A DNA stretch of 44,062 nucleotides. Origin: Pseudomonadota bacterium. Lineage in GTDB: Bacteria; Pseudomonadota; Gammaproteobacteria; Acidiferrobacterales; UBA6901. The notes beneath the pieces were generated by a model. It saw nothing but the letters and a program-made list of their open reading frames with translations, did no database searches and was not told the DNA's origin. The position numbers and the translations under genes are program-made. The stretch spans positions 1-44,062 of the forward strand of contig JAJXUF010000020.1 of assembly GCA_021783175.1 (NCBI GenBank). The letters run 5' to 3'. This document shows positions 34,866-42,159 of the stretch, in pieces (position 1 is the stretch's first letter; the number at the start of each line of letters is the position of its first letter).

Positions 34866-35261
34866 TTACCCCGCCGGTCCGCGTACCTTGACGGTAAGCA
34901 TGATGTTGATCGCAAACATGCCCATACCAACCCAGCTCACCACACCGCCGATCGTCAGCAGAATCTTGGGCGACCCCAACCAGCCTGCCGCCAATAGCCA
35001 CAAACCGGCGTTACATACGTACAGCTGCCAGTTTGCCATACGCTCGGAAAACAGGGGGTGGCCAGAGAATCGAGGCAGAACATGCAGGCCCACACCGTAA
35101 ATCATCATGGCAATAAACCCCATGAGCATGATGTGACCATGCAACTGCGGAATATCACCGGGAATCAGACCCGGCTTGTATAGCCAGGCAACCGCGAGCA
35201 GGCCGCCAATCAGCGCGTATATGAGACTCAGCGTAACGAATAGGCGATTGCGTTTATGCAT
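34866..35261 (-). CDS. Four-TM heme-copper-oxidase/NnrS-like small membrane protein
   Basis: A 131-residue membrane protein with four segments (about 7-28, 40-62, 77-95, 100-123). TM2 and its exit carry H41, H43 and H60 in QLHGHIMLMGFIAM...LHVLPRFSGHP, resembling the heme-binding helix of COX1/CcoN and of NnrS, but only one quarter of such a protein is present. It is the first gene of the operon divergent from the Dnr-like regulator, with an FNR-type box 51 nt upstream of its ATG. It may bind heme and act with the Trx-4TM paralogue as a split pair. Annotated relatives are often called subunit I fragments, but it is complete here. Confidence 0.82.
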   Translation of the reverse strand: MHKRNRLFVTLSLIYALIGGLLAVAWLYKPGLIPGDIPQLHGHIMLMGFIAMMIYGVGLHVLPRFSGHPLFSERMANWQLYVCNAGLWLLAAGWLGSPKILLTIGGVVSWVGMGMFAINIMLTVKVRGPAG

Positions 35262-35283
35262 GCCACAGACTCCACTTTTGCCT

Positions 35284-35325
35284 AGAATACGTCAAGATCG
35301 GCAAAAGCCGTTTGACCGAGATCAA
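35284..35325 (-). promoter_or_regulatory. FNR/Dnr box and -10 of the 4TM-lipoyl-Trx operon
   Basis: Plus-strand 35312-35325 reads TTGACCGAGATCAA, one mismatch from TTGAT-N4-ATCAA. On the minus strand TATTCT (35289-35284) is a good -10 and its centre lies exactly 32 nt from the box centre, as in class II FNR/Dnr promoters. Predicted start is near 35277, 16 nt before the 4TM ATG. For the divergent regulator gene the box is too close to its ATG (35358) for class II activation, but could mediate autorepression. Confidence 0.65.
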
Positions 35326-35357
35326 GCCGCGGATCCGTAACAGGTAAAGGTACCAGC

Positions 35358-36071
35358 ATGAAAATTAAGGTTAATCCGTTCGACGAGCTGCGGAGCGCCT
35401 ATCTCTTCGCACAAACAAGCGATGCCCAGCTGACAGCACTGACGCGCGCGATGCATGAAGTCAAGCTCGTCGCAGGAGATTCGCTGTTTACTCATGGGCA
35501 GCCAGCCGATCGTTTTTTCCTAGTACGTAGCGGGCAGATCAAGCTTTTCCGAGTCTCACCGGAGGGACAGGAGAAGATCATCGAAATCATCCAGCCTAGC
35601 CAGACATTCGCCGAGGCAGTAATGTTCATGGGCACACAGGCGCGCTACCCAGTCAACGCACAAGCCGTGACCGACTCACGTCTCTACGCCTTCGATCAAA
35701 AGCAGTTTCTTGCGATTCTCGCCGAGTCAACCGAAGTCTGCCTCGGCTTGCTCGCATCAATGAGCCGACGTCTACACATACTGGTGAATCAGATCGAAAG
35801 CCTGACACTGCAGAATGCTACCTACCGACTGGTAATGTATCTGTTGGATCAGGCCCCCAAGGAGACCGGGGAACACTCGGAGATAGACCTCACGACACCA
35901 AAAAACGTCATTGCATCAAAGCTCGCAATCCAACCCGAGACATTTTCCCGCATACTTGCCAAACTGAAGCGACGTGGGCTGATCGAGGTACAGGGCAATC
36001 ATATTTCACTGCGCGATTTGCGCGGCTTGCGAGATCTCGCGTATACGTCGACGCCAGACGATGCGGCATGA
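35358..36071 (+). CDS. Dnr/FNR-type CRP-family transcription regulator
   Basis: A 237-residue CRP/FNR-family protein. Residues 20-135 form the cyclic-nucleotide-binding-like sensor domain (LFTHGQPADRFFLVRSGQIKLF), 140-165 the dimer helix, and 165-225 the winged helix. The recognition helix is ETFSRILAKLKRRGLI, with E-x-x-S-R as in FNR, which reads TTGAT half-sites. It lacks the four cysteines of FNR's oxygen-sensing cluster (only one Cys), so it resembles Dnr-type NO/heme sensors rather than FNR itself. It is divergent from the 4TM-lipoyl-Trx operon with a matching box in the shared gap, and is flanked by moeA and moaC. A signal (NO or redox) is inference. Confidence 0.9.
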   Translation: MKIKVNPFDELRSAYLFAQTSDAQLTALTRAMHEVKLVAGDSLFTHGQPADRFFLVRSGQIKLFRVSPEGQEKIIEIIQPSQTFAEAVMFMGTQARYPVNAQAVTDSRLYAFDQKQFLAILAESTEVCLGLLASMSRRLHILVNQIESLTLQNATYRLVMYLLDQAPKETGEHSEIDLTTPKNVIASKLAIQPETFSRILAKLKRRGLIEVQGNHISLRDLRGLRDLAYTSTPDDAA

Positions 36072-36077
36072 TTTGCA

Positions 36078-36221
36078 ATGCGCAAATTACCAAACGCCAG
36101 ACCGAAGATCACCGACACAGGTGTCTGGTTCGTTCTGCTCATTGGCGCGATCGCGATATTGTCGGATAGATACACCGGCGACGTTATCAAAAAAACACAT
36201 CCGACGGCGGTGGCAAAGTGA
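36078..36221 (+). CDS. 47-residue single-TM protein after the Dnr-like gene
   Basis: A small frame (MRKLPNARPKITDTGVWF, then VLLIGAIAILSDRY and a basic tail ending in TAVAK) starts 6 nt after the regulator stop codon, so translation could be coupled. The central 16 residues are a transmembrane helix and the N-terminus is basic, suggesting N-in or a signal anchor. There is no strong ribosome binding site. I do not recognise the family, and it could be fortuitous. Confidence 0.4.
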   Translation: MRKLPNARPKITDTGVWFVLLIGAIAILSDRYTGDVIKKTHPTAVAK

Positions 36222-36317
36222 GCCAGCGGGCGATTCTAAAGAATCAGAACACGACGGGCCAACTGGACAGCCATAGCCGCGCGTGCAATCTTGTCAATTT
36301 TTTGCGATGGATACTTG

Positions 36318-36857
36318 ATGACGAGAATCACTGTGAAAAAGAACACTCCAAGGAAGCCACACTCTGGCAAAGCCAGAGCTGGCACGAAACTGACCCACGT
36401 CAATGCCTCTGGCGAGGCACACATGGTAGATGTTGGGGCCAAGGCAATTACCAAACGCGAGGCGGTCGCGGAAGGTACGATCCATATGCTGCCCGAGACG
36501 CTGCGTCTCATCTTGACGGGCAGTCACAAGAAGGGTGATGTTTTTGCCGCGGCCCGCATAGCGGGCATTATGGCCGCAAAAAAGACCGCCGAACTGATTC
36601 CCTTGTGTCACTCAATCGCACTGAGTGCTGTGGAAATTGAATTGAAACCGCATGCCAAAAAACCTGCGGTCCATTGTCGCGCCACTGTGCGCACAGCCGG
36701 CCAAACCGGTGTTGAGATTGAAGCTTTGACTGCGGTGCAGGTGGCGCTGCTGACACTCTATGACATGTGTAAGGCGGTGGACCGTGGCATGGTCATTACG
36801 GACATTCGACTGGTTGCCAAATCTGGCGGGCGATCGGGTGCCTGGCGCCGCCTCTGA
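36318..36857 (+). CDS. moaC: Cyclic pyranopterin monophosphate synthase MoaC
   Basis: A 179-residue molybdenum cofactor enzyme. [17 protein letters not shown] (about 24-40), [20 protein letters not shown] (about 65-84), ELIPLCHSI and [20 protein letters not shown]...VDRGMVI are MoaC signatures. It converts the MoaA product to cyclic pyranopterin monophosphate in the cytoplasm. The usual start lies close to the THVNASG stretch, so the first about 20 residues, lysine-rich, are an extension. ATG 36318 is preferred over an in-frame TTG at 36291. It is on the same strand as the Dnr-like regulator, about 250 nt beyond it. Confidence 0.94.
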   Translation: MTRITVKKNTPRKPHSGKARAGTKLTHVNASGEAHMVDVGAKAITKREAVAEGTIHMLPETLRLILTGSHKKGDVFAAARIAGIMAAKKTAELIPLCHSIALSAVEIELKPHAKKPAVHCRATVRTAGQTGVEIEALTAVQVALLTLYDMCKAVDRGMVITDIRLVAKSGGRSGAWRRL

Positions 36858-36938
36858 AGCGCGCGCGTGGAAGTGGGCTGAGGCTCATGCTAGGCTGCAA
36901 CAGAAGTTGGGGCGCGGGACTTACCAGGAGGTTCGATC

Positions 36939-37136
36939 ATGCAACAGAATGTAGGCAGTGCCGACAAAATAGTGCGCGTAATCATTGGCCTGGGGTTGCT
37001 CAGTCTAATGTTCCTTTTGGAAGGCAACATCCGGTGGATCGGGCTGATCGGCGTTGTGCCGGTTCTCACTGCCCTAATCGGCTGGTGTCCGGCCTATTCC
37101 CTTTTCGGCATGAATACGACTTCCCGGAAACACTGA
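36939..37136 (+). CDS. DUF2892 (YgaP-like) two-TM membrane protein
   Basis: A 65-residue protein with two hydrophobic helices (about 12-28 and 32-48), ending in GWCPAYSLFGMNT. The N-terminal QNVGSADKIVRVIIGLGL and the GWCPAY motif are typical of DUF2892, a membrane domain often attached to or beside rhodanese-like proteins in sulfur metabolism. An AGGAGG ribosome binding site is 8 nt before the ATG. No rhodanese is adjacent here. A GC-rich hairpin follows at 37156. Confidence 0.85.
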   Translation: MQQNVGSADKIVRVIIGLGLLSLMFLLEGNIRWIGLIGVVPVLTALIGWCPAYSLFGMNTTSRKH

Positions 37137-37155
37137 ATTTGCGGAGTTTTTCCAG

Positions 37156-37188
37156 GCGAACCCCCGGGGCCACAAGCCTCGGGTTCGC
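37156..37188 (+). terminator. GC-rich hairpin after the DUF2892 gene
   Basis: GCGAACCC (37156-37163) pairs with GGGTTCGC (37181-37188), and the stem can extend inward after a 2-nt bulge (GGGGC with GCCTC, with a G-T wobble). It lies 20 nt after the stop codon. No U-tract follows, so it may be a weak or factor-assisted terminator. Confidence 0.5.
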
Positions 37189-37325
37189 AGGTGACATTCG
37201 GACCGTGTCCGACACGGGTCCGCTCGTCGACCGTCTTGTAGGTAATCGAACCGCTCGCCACTATAATTGACGGGTTGCCGGCTTAATCCCCTGATCTTAA
37301 CAAGAGTATTGCAAGCACATTGAGT

Positions 37326-40300
37326 ATGTCTGAATTTGCATCCGGTTTGCGCAACATCGCCTATGAAGACCTGTTCCGTCATGAGGGTCTGGCAGAACTA
37401 GATCGCGAATTTCTAACCCGATTCGCGCAAAGCGATCCAACGCGCTACCAGCAGTTGCTTGCGTACCGTTCCGGCAATGAGCTCACAGCACTGCAAATCA
37501 GCGAATTGCTGCTCGCTGGCGGACCAGTATTGGAGGAACTGATTGCTGACCTTTTCGGCATCCACGATGCACTTGACAATGCACGCAGCCAGACCCTGAC
37601 GCACGACCCTGTATTTGCGTTCAAGAAACTTTTCGTTCAGAGGCGCGCGCGTCGCCGCCTTCTGAGCAAGGATGAACTCGAGCCTTTTCCACAGCTCGAC
37701 GCCTTGCTTGACGGGGAGCTGCAAAAGGCTGGATTTCAGGATACGGACCGAGAACTCGGTGTGGCCCGATGGGGGCAAAAGTTGCTTGCCGAGCCAGAGT
37801 CCAATCAAGCAGCTATCGAAACGCTTACGCGCTGGTGCATTCAGGCGATCAAGACGGCGCCTGGGCAGGCGCGCGTTCGCGAATGGGTCAGCTTCCGTCT
37901 GCCTCAGGGCATTGATCACGCACGTCTCGTCCCATGCATGCCGGTGGTCGGCGACCCTATCGGTCGGCTAGAGGGACCGCAAGACAGCCGGCGGCGGCGT
38001 GACGGCTTCAAGCTTACTGATTTGCGCATGAATGCGCGTGAGATCCAAAACGAAATTCACTACTGTATTTACTGCCACGATCATGAAGGTGACTTTTGCT
38101 CTAAGGGTTTCCCGGAAAAGAAAGGCGAGCCGGACAAGGGCCTGAAATCCAATCCGCTAGGCGTGACCCTCACAGGTTGCCCGCTGGATGAAAAGATCTC
38201 CGAGATGCACGCCATGAAGAAGGACGGCCACACCATCGCCGCGCTGGCGATGATCACCGTGGACAATCCCATGTGCGCCGCCACCGGTCATCGCATCTGC
38301 AATGACTGCATGAAGGCCTGCATCTACCAGAAACAGGATCCGGTGAACATCCCCCAGACTGAGACCGGCATATTGACGGATGTGCTGAAACTTCCGTGGG
38401 GCGTGGAGATATACGATCTGCTTGTGCGCTGGAATCCCCTTCGCCGCCGCCAGTGGCTGCCGAAACCATACAATGGGCTCAAGGTGCTCGTCGCGGGCAT
38501 GGGTCCTGCCGGCTTTACGCTGGCCCACCATATGCTCATGGAAGGTTTCGCAGTCGTCGGCATCGAAGGTCTTAAGATCGAGCCGCTGCCTGCCGAACTG
38601 TTTACGCGACCGATACGTAGCTACAGCGATCTCGAGGAACAGCTGGACACGCGAGTGATGACCGGCTTCGGAGGAGTCGCTGAGTACGGCATTACCAATC
38701 GGTGGGACAAGAATTTTCTCAAGCTTATTTATCTCAGTCTGCTTCGCCGACCGCGTTTTCAGGTTTTCGGTGGCGTACGTTTTGGTGGAACGCTAACCGT
38801 GGAAGACGCCTGGCATCTGGGTTTTGATCACGTGGCTATAGCCATTGGCGCCGGCCTCCCGCAGGCGCTGCCGATTCCCGGCAGCCTTGCCCCAGGCATG
38901 CGTCAGGCAAATGATTTTCTAATGGCCCTGCAGCTTACCGGAGCTGCCAAAGCCTCAAGCCTCGCCAACTTGCAGGTACGCCTGCCTGCAGTAATTATCG
39001 GCGGCGGCCTGACTGGCATCGATGCGGCAACCGAAGTTGGTGCATATTACATTGCCCAGACGGAAAAAACCCTGGATCGTTATGAGCGGCTCGTAGCCGA
39101 GTTAGGTGAGGCGTCTGTTCGCTCCGGGCTCGACGAGGGTGGGCTCGTGATTTTGGATGAACTGCTGAATCATGGACGTCTGGTTCGAGCGGAACGTGCA
39201 CGGGCTGCGCATATCGGTGGTTCGCCGGATTTCGAAAAATTGCTGCGTGCCTGGGGCGGTGTAACGGTCGTCTACCGGCGCGGGATGAACGAATCGCCCG
39301 CCTATACGCGCAATCACGAAGAAATCATCAAGGCCTTCGAAGAGGGTATCTACTACGCTGAGGGTCTTGACCCCAAGGAAGCACGCACTGATCGCTACGG
39401 GCAGGTCGAGACGCTCGTTTGTCAGCAGCTCGCGCGCAATCCCGACGGAAAATGGGAAAACACCGGCGAGGATGCCGAGATACCGGCGCGCTCGATCCTC
39501 GTTGCAACTGGGGCTCGCCCAAACGTGGCCTACGAATTCGAGCACCGCGGGCATTTCGCCAAGGAACGCGGCCATTACCAAACATTCCATGAGGTCGACG
39601 GTCAATTGTCCGCGGTGCCTGTCGCCGCACACTGTAAAATTGACGATTTTGGGCCGTTTACTTCCTACAACATGGATGATCGGCGCGTGAGCTTTCTCGG
39701 CGATACGCATCCGGTATTCCACGGCAGCGTGGTGAAGGCAATTGCTTCCGGGCTTCGCACCTATCCCAAGATTCTTGCGACGCTCGGGGAACGTGCGAAG
39801 CTGCTGGGCGATCCCAACGAATACAAGCAGTTTAGTGCCCGCATAAAGAACCTGTTAACCGCGCAGGTAAAAAAGGTGGAGCGGCTTGGGCCGAAGGTTG
39901 TCGAGCTGACAGTACATGCGCCGCTGGCTGCGCGGCGTTTCAGGCCGGGGCAGTTTTTCCGGTTGCAAAACTTCGAAACGCACGCACCACTCGTGGATCG
40001 CACACATCTGCAAACCGAGGCGCTGGCGCTTTACGGAGCAAAAATCGACAAAGAGCAAGGTCTGGTTTCCGTCATTGTCATCGAACAGGGCGCGAGTTCG
40101 CGGCTGGTAGCAACGCTTAAGCCAGGCGATCCGCTCACATTCATGGGTCCGACCGGTGTTCGTACGACGATCCCAGACGAAAGGGAAACGGTTATGGTGG
40201 TCGGCGGTATGCTCGGCGCCGCCCATATCCGATCGGTCGGCCCGGCTTTGCGCGCCGCCGGCAATCGCGTTTTCTACGTTGCGGCTTTTCTCCGCGCCGA

Positions 40301-40865
40301 AGACGTGATTTGTCGCGAAGAACTGGAGGCGGCGGCGGATGTCATCCTATGGGTTACCGAACGTGGAGATCCGGTAGCGCCACGCCGGCCACAGGATCGC
40401 TCCGCAAGCGGAGATCTTATCGAAGTGTTGGTCCGCTACGCGTCCTGTGGACTTGAAAGCGACGGCACGACACTGCCGATTGGGCTTGAGGACATCGATC
40501 GGATTCTGGTCATCGGATCGAGCAGGCTGGTACGCCGCGTGCGTGATGCGCGGGCTGCCGAACTGAAGGATTTTCTTGTGAAGAAACCGCAGACGATTGC
40601 GTCAGTCGGAACGCCGATGCAGTGCATGCTGAAGGGCGTTTGTTCGCAATGCCTGCAATGGCAGATTGATCCACACACCGGGCGGCGCACGAAGGCAGTG
40701 TTCGCCTGTTCATGGCAGGACCAGCCGCTTGACATTGTCGACCTCGACAATTTGGACGAACGCCTGACGCAGAACAAAGTTCAGGAGTACCTATCCAATC
40801 TCTGGCTTGATCATCTATTCGGGGAACTTAGGCGGGAACATTTTGACCGAGGTCGGTCGGCGTAA
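37326..40865 (+). CDS. NfnAB-like fused FAD/NAD and ferredoxin-reductase flavoprotein
   Basis: A 1179-residue cytoplasmic protein. The N-terminal 240 residues are unassigned. Next come clustered cysteines with HYCIYCHDHEGDFC (246-258), TGCPLDEK and CNDCMKACIYQ (to about 340), probably Fe-S ligands as in GltD/NfnB. A GltD-type FAD fold starts at VLVAGMGPAGF (about 385) and a NAD(P) fold at AVIIGGGLTGIDAA (about 555). From about 845 to the end is a ferredoxin-reductase/PyrK-like module (RPGQFFRL, MVVGGMLGAAHI), ending in CMLKGVCSQC and VFACSWQDQP (about 1100-1130), a probable [2Fe-2S] site as in NfnA/PyrK. The start ATG 37326 follows a TTG at 37320. Role: NAD(P)H-ferredoxin type electron transfer, possibly bifurcating (inference). 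Confidence 0.85.
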   Translation: MSEFASGLRNIAYEDLFRHEGLAELDREFLTRFAQSDPTRYQQLLAYRSGNELTALQISELLLAGGPVLEELIADLFGIHDALDNARSQTLTHDPVFAFKKLFVQRRARRRLLSKDELEPFPQLDALLDGELQKAGFQDTDRELGVARWGQKLLAEPESNQAAIETLTRWCIQAIKTAPGQARVREWVSFRLPQGIDHARLVPCMPVVGDPIGRLEGPQDSRRRRDGFKLTDLRMNAREIQNEIHYCIYCHDHEGDFCSKGFPEKKGEPDKGLKSNPLGVTLTGCPLDEKISEMHAMKKDGHTIAALAMITVDNPMCAATGHRICNDCMKACIYQKQDPVNIPQTETGILTDVLKLPWGVEIYDLLVRWNPLRRRQWLPKPYNGLKVLVAGMGPAGFTLAHHMLMEGFAVVGIEGLKIEPLPAELFTRPIRSYSDLEEQLDTRVMTGFGGVAEYGITNRWDKNFLKLIYLSLLRRPRFQVFGGVRFGGTLTVEDAWHLGFDHVAIAIGAGLPQALPIPGSLAPGMRQANDFLMALQLTGAAKASSLANLQVRLPAVIIGGGLTGIDAATEVGAYYIAQTEKTLDRYERLVAELGEASVRSGLDEGGLVILDELLNHGRLVRAERARAAHIGGSPDFEKLLRAWGGVTVVYRRGMNESPAYTRNHEEIIKAFEEGIYYAEGLDPKEARTDRYGQVETLVCQQLARNPDGKWENTGEDAEIPARSILVATGARPNVAYEFEHRGHFAKERGHYQTFHEVDGQLSAVPVAAHCKIDDFGPFTSYNMDDRRVSFLGDTHPVFHGSVVKAIASGLRTYPKILATLGERAKLLGDPNEYKQFSARIKNLLTAQVKKVERLGPKVVELTVHAPLAARRFRPGQFFRLQNFETHAPLVDRTHLQTEALALYGAKIDKEQGLVSVIVIEQGASSRLVATLKPGDPLTFMGPTGVRTTIPDERETVMVVGGMLGAAHIRSVGPALRAAGNRVFYVAAFLRAEDVICREELEAAADVILWVTERGDPVAPRRPQDRSASGDLIEVLVRYASCGLESDGTTLPIGLEDIDRILVIGSSRLVRRVRDARAAELKDFLVKKPQTIASVGTPMQCMLKGVCSQCLQWQIDPHTGRRTKAVFACSWQDQPLDIVDLDNLDERLTQNKVQEYLSNLWLDHLFGELRREHFDRGRSA

Positions 40866-40891
40866 CCTTCGCGGTCGCGTCTTGATTGCAT

Positions 40892-40924
40892 GACGGCCGA
40901 GGCAGTTAGAGGTTCGCGGCCGTC
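40892..40924. terminator. Inverted repeat between convergent genes
   Basis: GACGGCCG (40892-40899) and CGGCCGTC (40917-40924) form an 8-bp stem with a 17-nt loop. It covers the HD-GYP stop codon (40906) and lies 27 nt past the stop of the flavoprotein gene. It lacks a U-tract but is well placed to end transcription from both sides. Confidence 0.4.
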
Positions 40925-42159
40925 GGCAGGAAATCAACCGGATTTATCGCATAGACACCTGGATCAACAACTCGCTCGATCTCCATGGGCCGCCCGTCGC
41001 TTGCCGCCTCTGTCATCAGATCGATAGTGCGTGGGACCGCATACGGCACGGAGTTGGATCTTAACACTACGGTGACACGCGGCTTGAGGCGACGCTGCCG
41101 GTTCATGCCGACAACCACGCCGACTTCGCCGGTATTAAGCTCGACAATGCTGCCAATTGGATAGATCCCCATACATTGGATGAACTGTTCGACTCTGGTC
41201 GGATGAAACTCCCGACCCCGGCCGCCATACATCTGTTTCAGCGCAACATGCGGGGAGAGAGCGGAATGGTAGGCGCGGTCGCTCGTGATCGCGTCGTAGT
41301 AGTCCACGATGCCTCCGATCTGGCCGAATAAACCGATATCTTCTTGACGCATGCCGCTCACATAACCCGAGCCATCGTGGCGTTCGTGGTGGCAGCGAGC
41401 AACCTCAATTGCGGCCGCGGGAATACCAACCGTGCTTTGTAGGATAGCCACGCCCTCGGGTACATGGCTTTTCATGATTTGGTACTCGGCGTCCGTCAGG
41501 GGATCCGGCTTGTTCAGAATTTCGTTCGGAACCTTCATTTTGCCGATATCGTGCAGCAACGCCCCCATACCAAGGACGTTGAGCGCTTCTAAATCAAAAC
41601 CGAGATGACGACCAAACACCAGTGCGAGAATGCATACCCGCAGGCTGTGCAGGGCGGTATATTCATCCTTTTTCCGCAGCTGTGTAAAACACACCAGCGC
41701 GTCAGGATTGCGAATCACACTGGCGGCCATCTCCGTTACCACTTTCTTGACAGCCGCGACTTTCAGCGAGCGCCCTAACCGAATGTCATCCATCACTGCA
41801 CGAATCAGGGCCCGCGCTTCGTGATGGGCAGCGCGCACGTTATGTGTTTCTTCCTCGACGGTAGTCTGGTCGAGATAACGGGAACCGTCAGGATTTGGGG
41901 CAGCCGCCTTGCGCAGCAGTTCGAACTCAAGCTTCCTTTGCTGATCGCCGATAGATATATCGGGGCGCGGTTGCACTGCGCCATAGCCATCGGAGACTTC
42001 GATGTATACGAATTGGCAGAAACGCCTCAACTGGAGGATTTCTTCGAGCGAGCGAATTTCAAAACCTTGAAAAAGAAATGGCGTTTCCAGCCACGGACGA
42101 TCCAGGGCAGAAATGTACATCCCAATTTCAAGATCCTGAACTGCTATCTTCTTTTTCAT
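40906..42159 (-). CDS. HD-GYP domain phosphodiesterase with DUF3391
   Basis: A 417-residue cytoplasmic c-di-GMP signalling protein. The N-terminal DUF3391 domain has KKKIAVQDLEIGMYISALDRPW (about 2-23). The HD-GYP domain has HDIGKMKVP (metal-binding HD, about 217-225), HHERHDGSGY and a final DAITSDRAYH. The GYP motif itself reads GYV, a conservative change seen in some HD-GYP proteins. HD-GYP proteins hydrolyse c-di-GMP to pGpG or GMP; the metal ligands look intact, so activity is plausible. I chose ATG at 42159, six residues inside the open frame, preceded by GGG. Its 3' end converges with the flavoprotein gene. Confidence 0.93.
   Translation of the reverse strand: MKKKIAVQDLEIGMYISALDRPWLETPFLFQGFEIRSLEEILQLRRFCQFVYIEVSDGYGAVQPRPDISIGDQQRKLEFELLRKAAAPNPDGSRYLDQTTVEEETHNVRAAHHEARALIRAVMDDIRLGRSLKVAAVKKVVTEMAASVIRNPDALVCFTQLRKKDEYTALHSLRVCILALVFGRHLGFDLEALNVLGMGALLHDIGKMKVPNEILNKPDPLTDAEYQIMKSHVPEGVAILQSTVGIPAAAIEVARCHHERHDGSGYVSGMRQEDIGLFGQIGGIVDYYDAITSDRAYHSALSPHVALKQMYGGRGREFHPTRVEQFIQCMGIYPIGSIVELNTGEVGVVVGMNRQRRLKPRVTVVLRSNSVPYAVPRTIDLMTEAASDGRPMEIERVVDPGVYAINPVDFLPTAANL

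Noticed and set aside
38061..38078. CxxCH (CIYCH) in the 1179-residue flavoprotein as a c-type heme site
   Set aside because: The protein has no export signal and its GltD-like context places cysteines for Fe-S clusters; c-type heme attachment happens in the periplasm.
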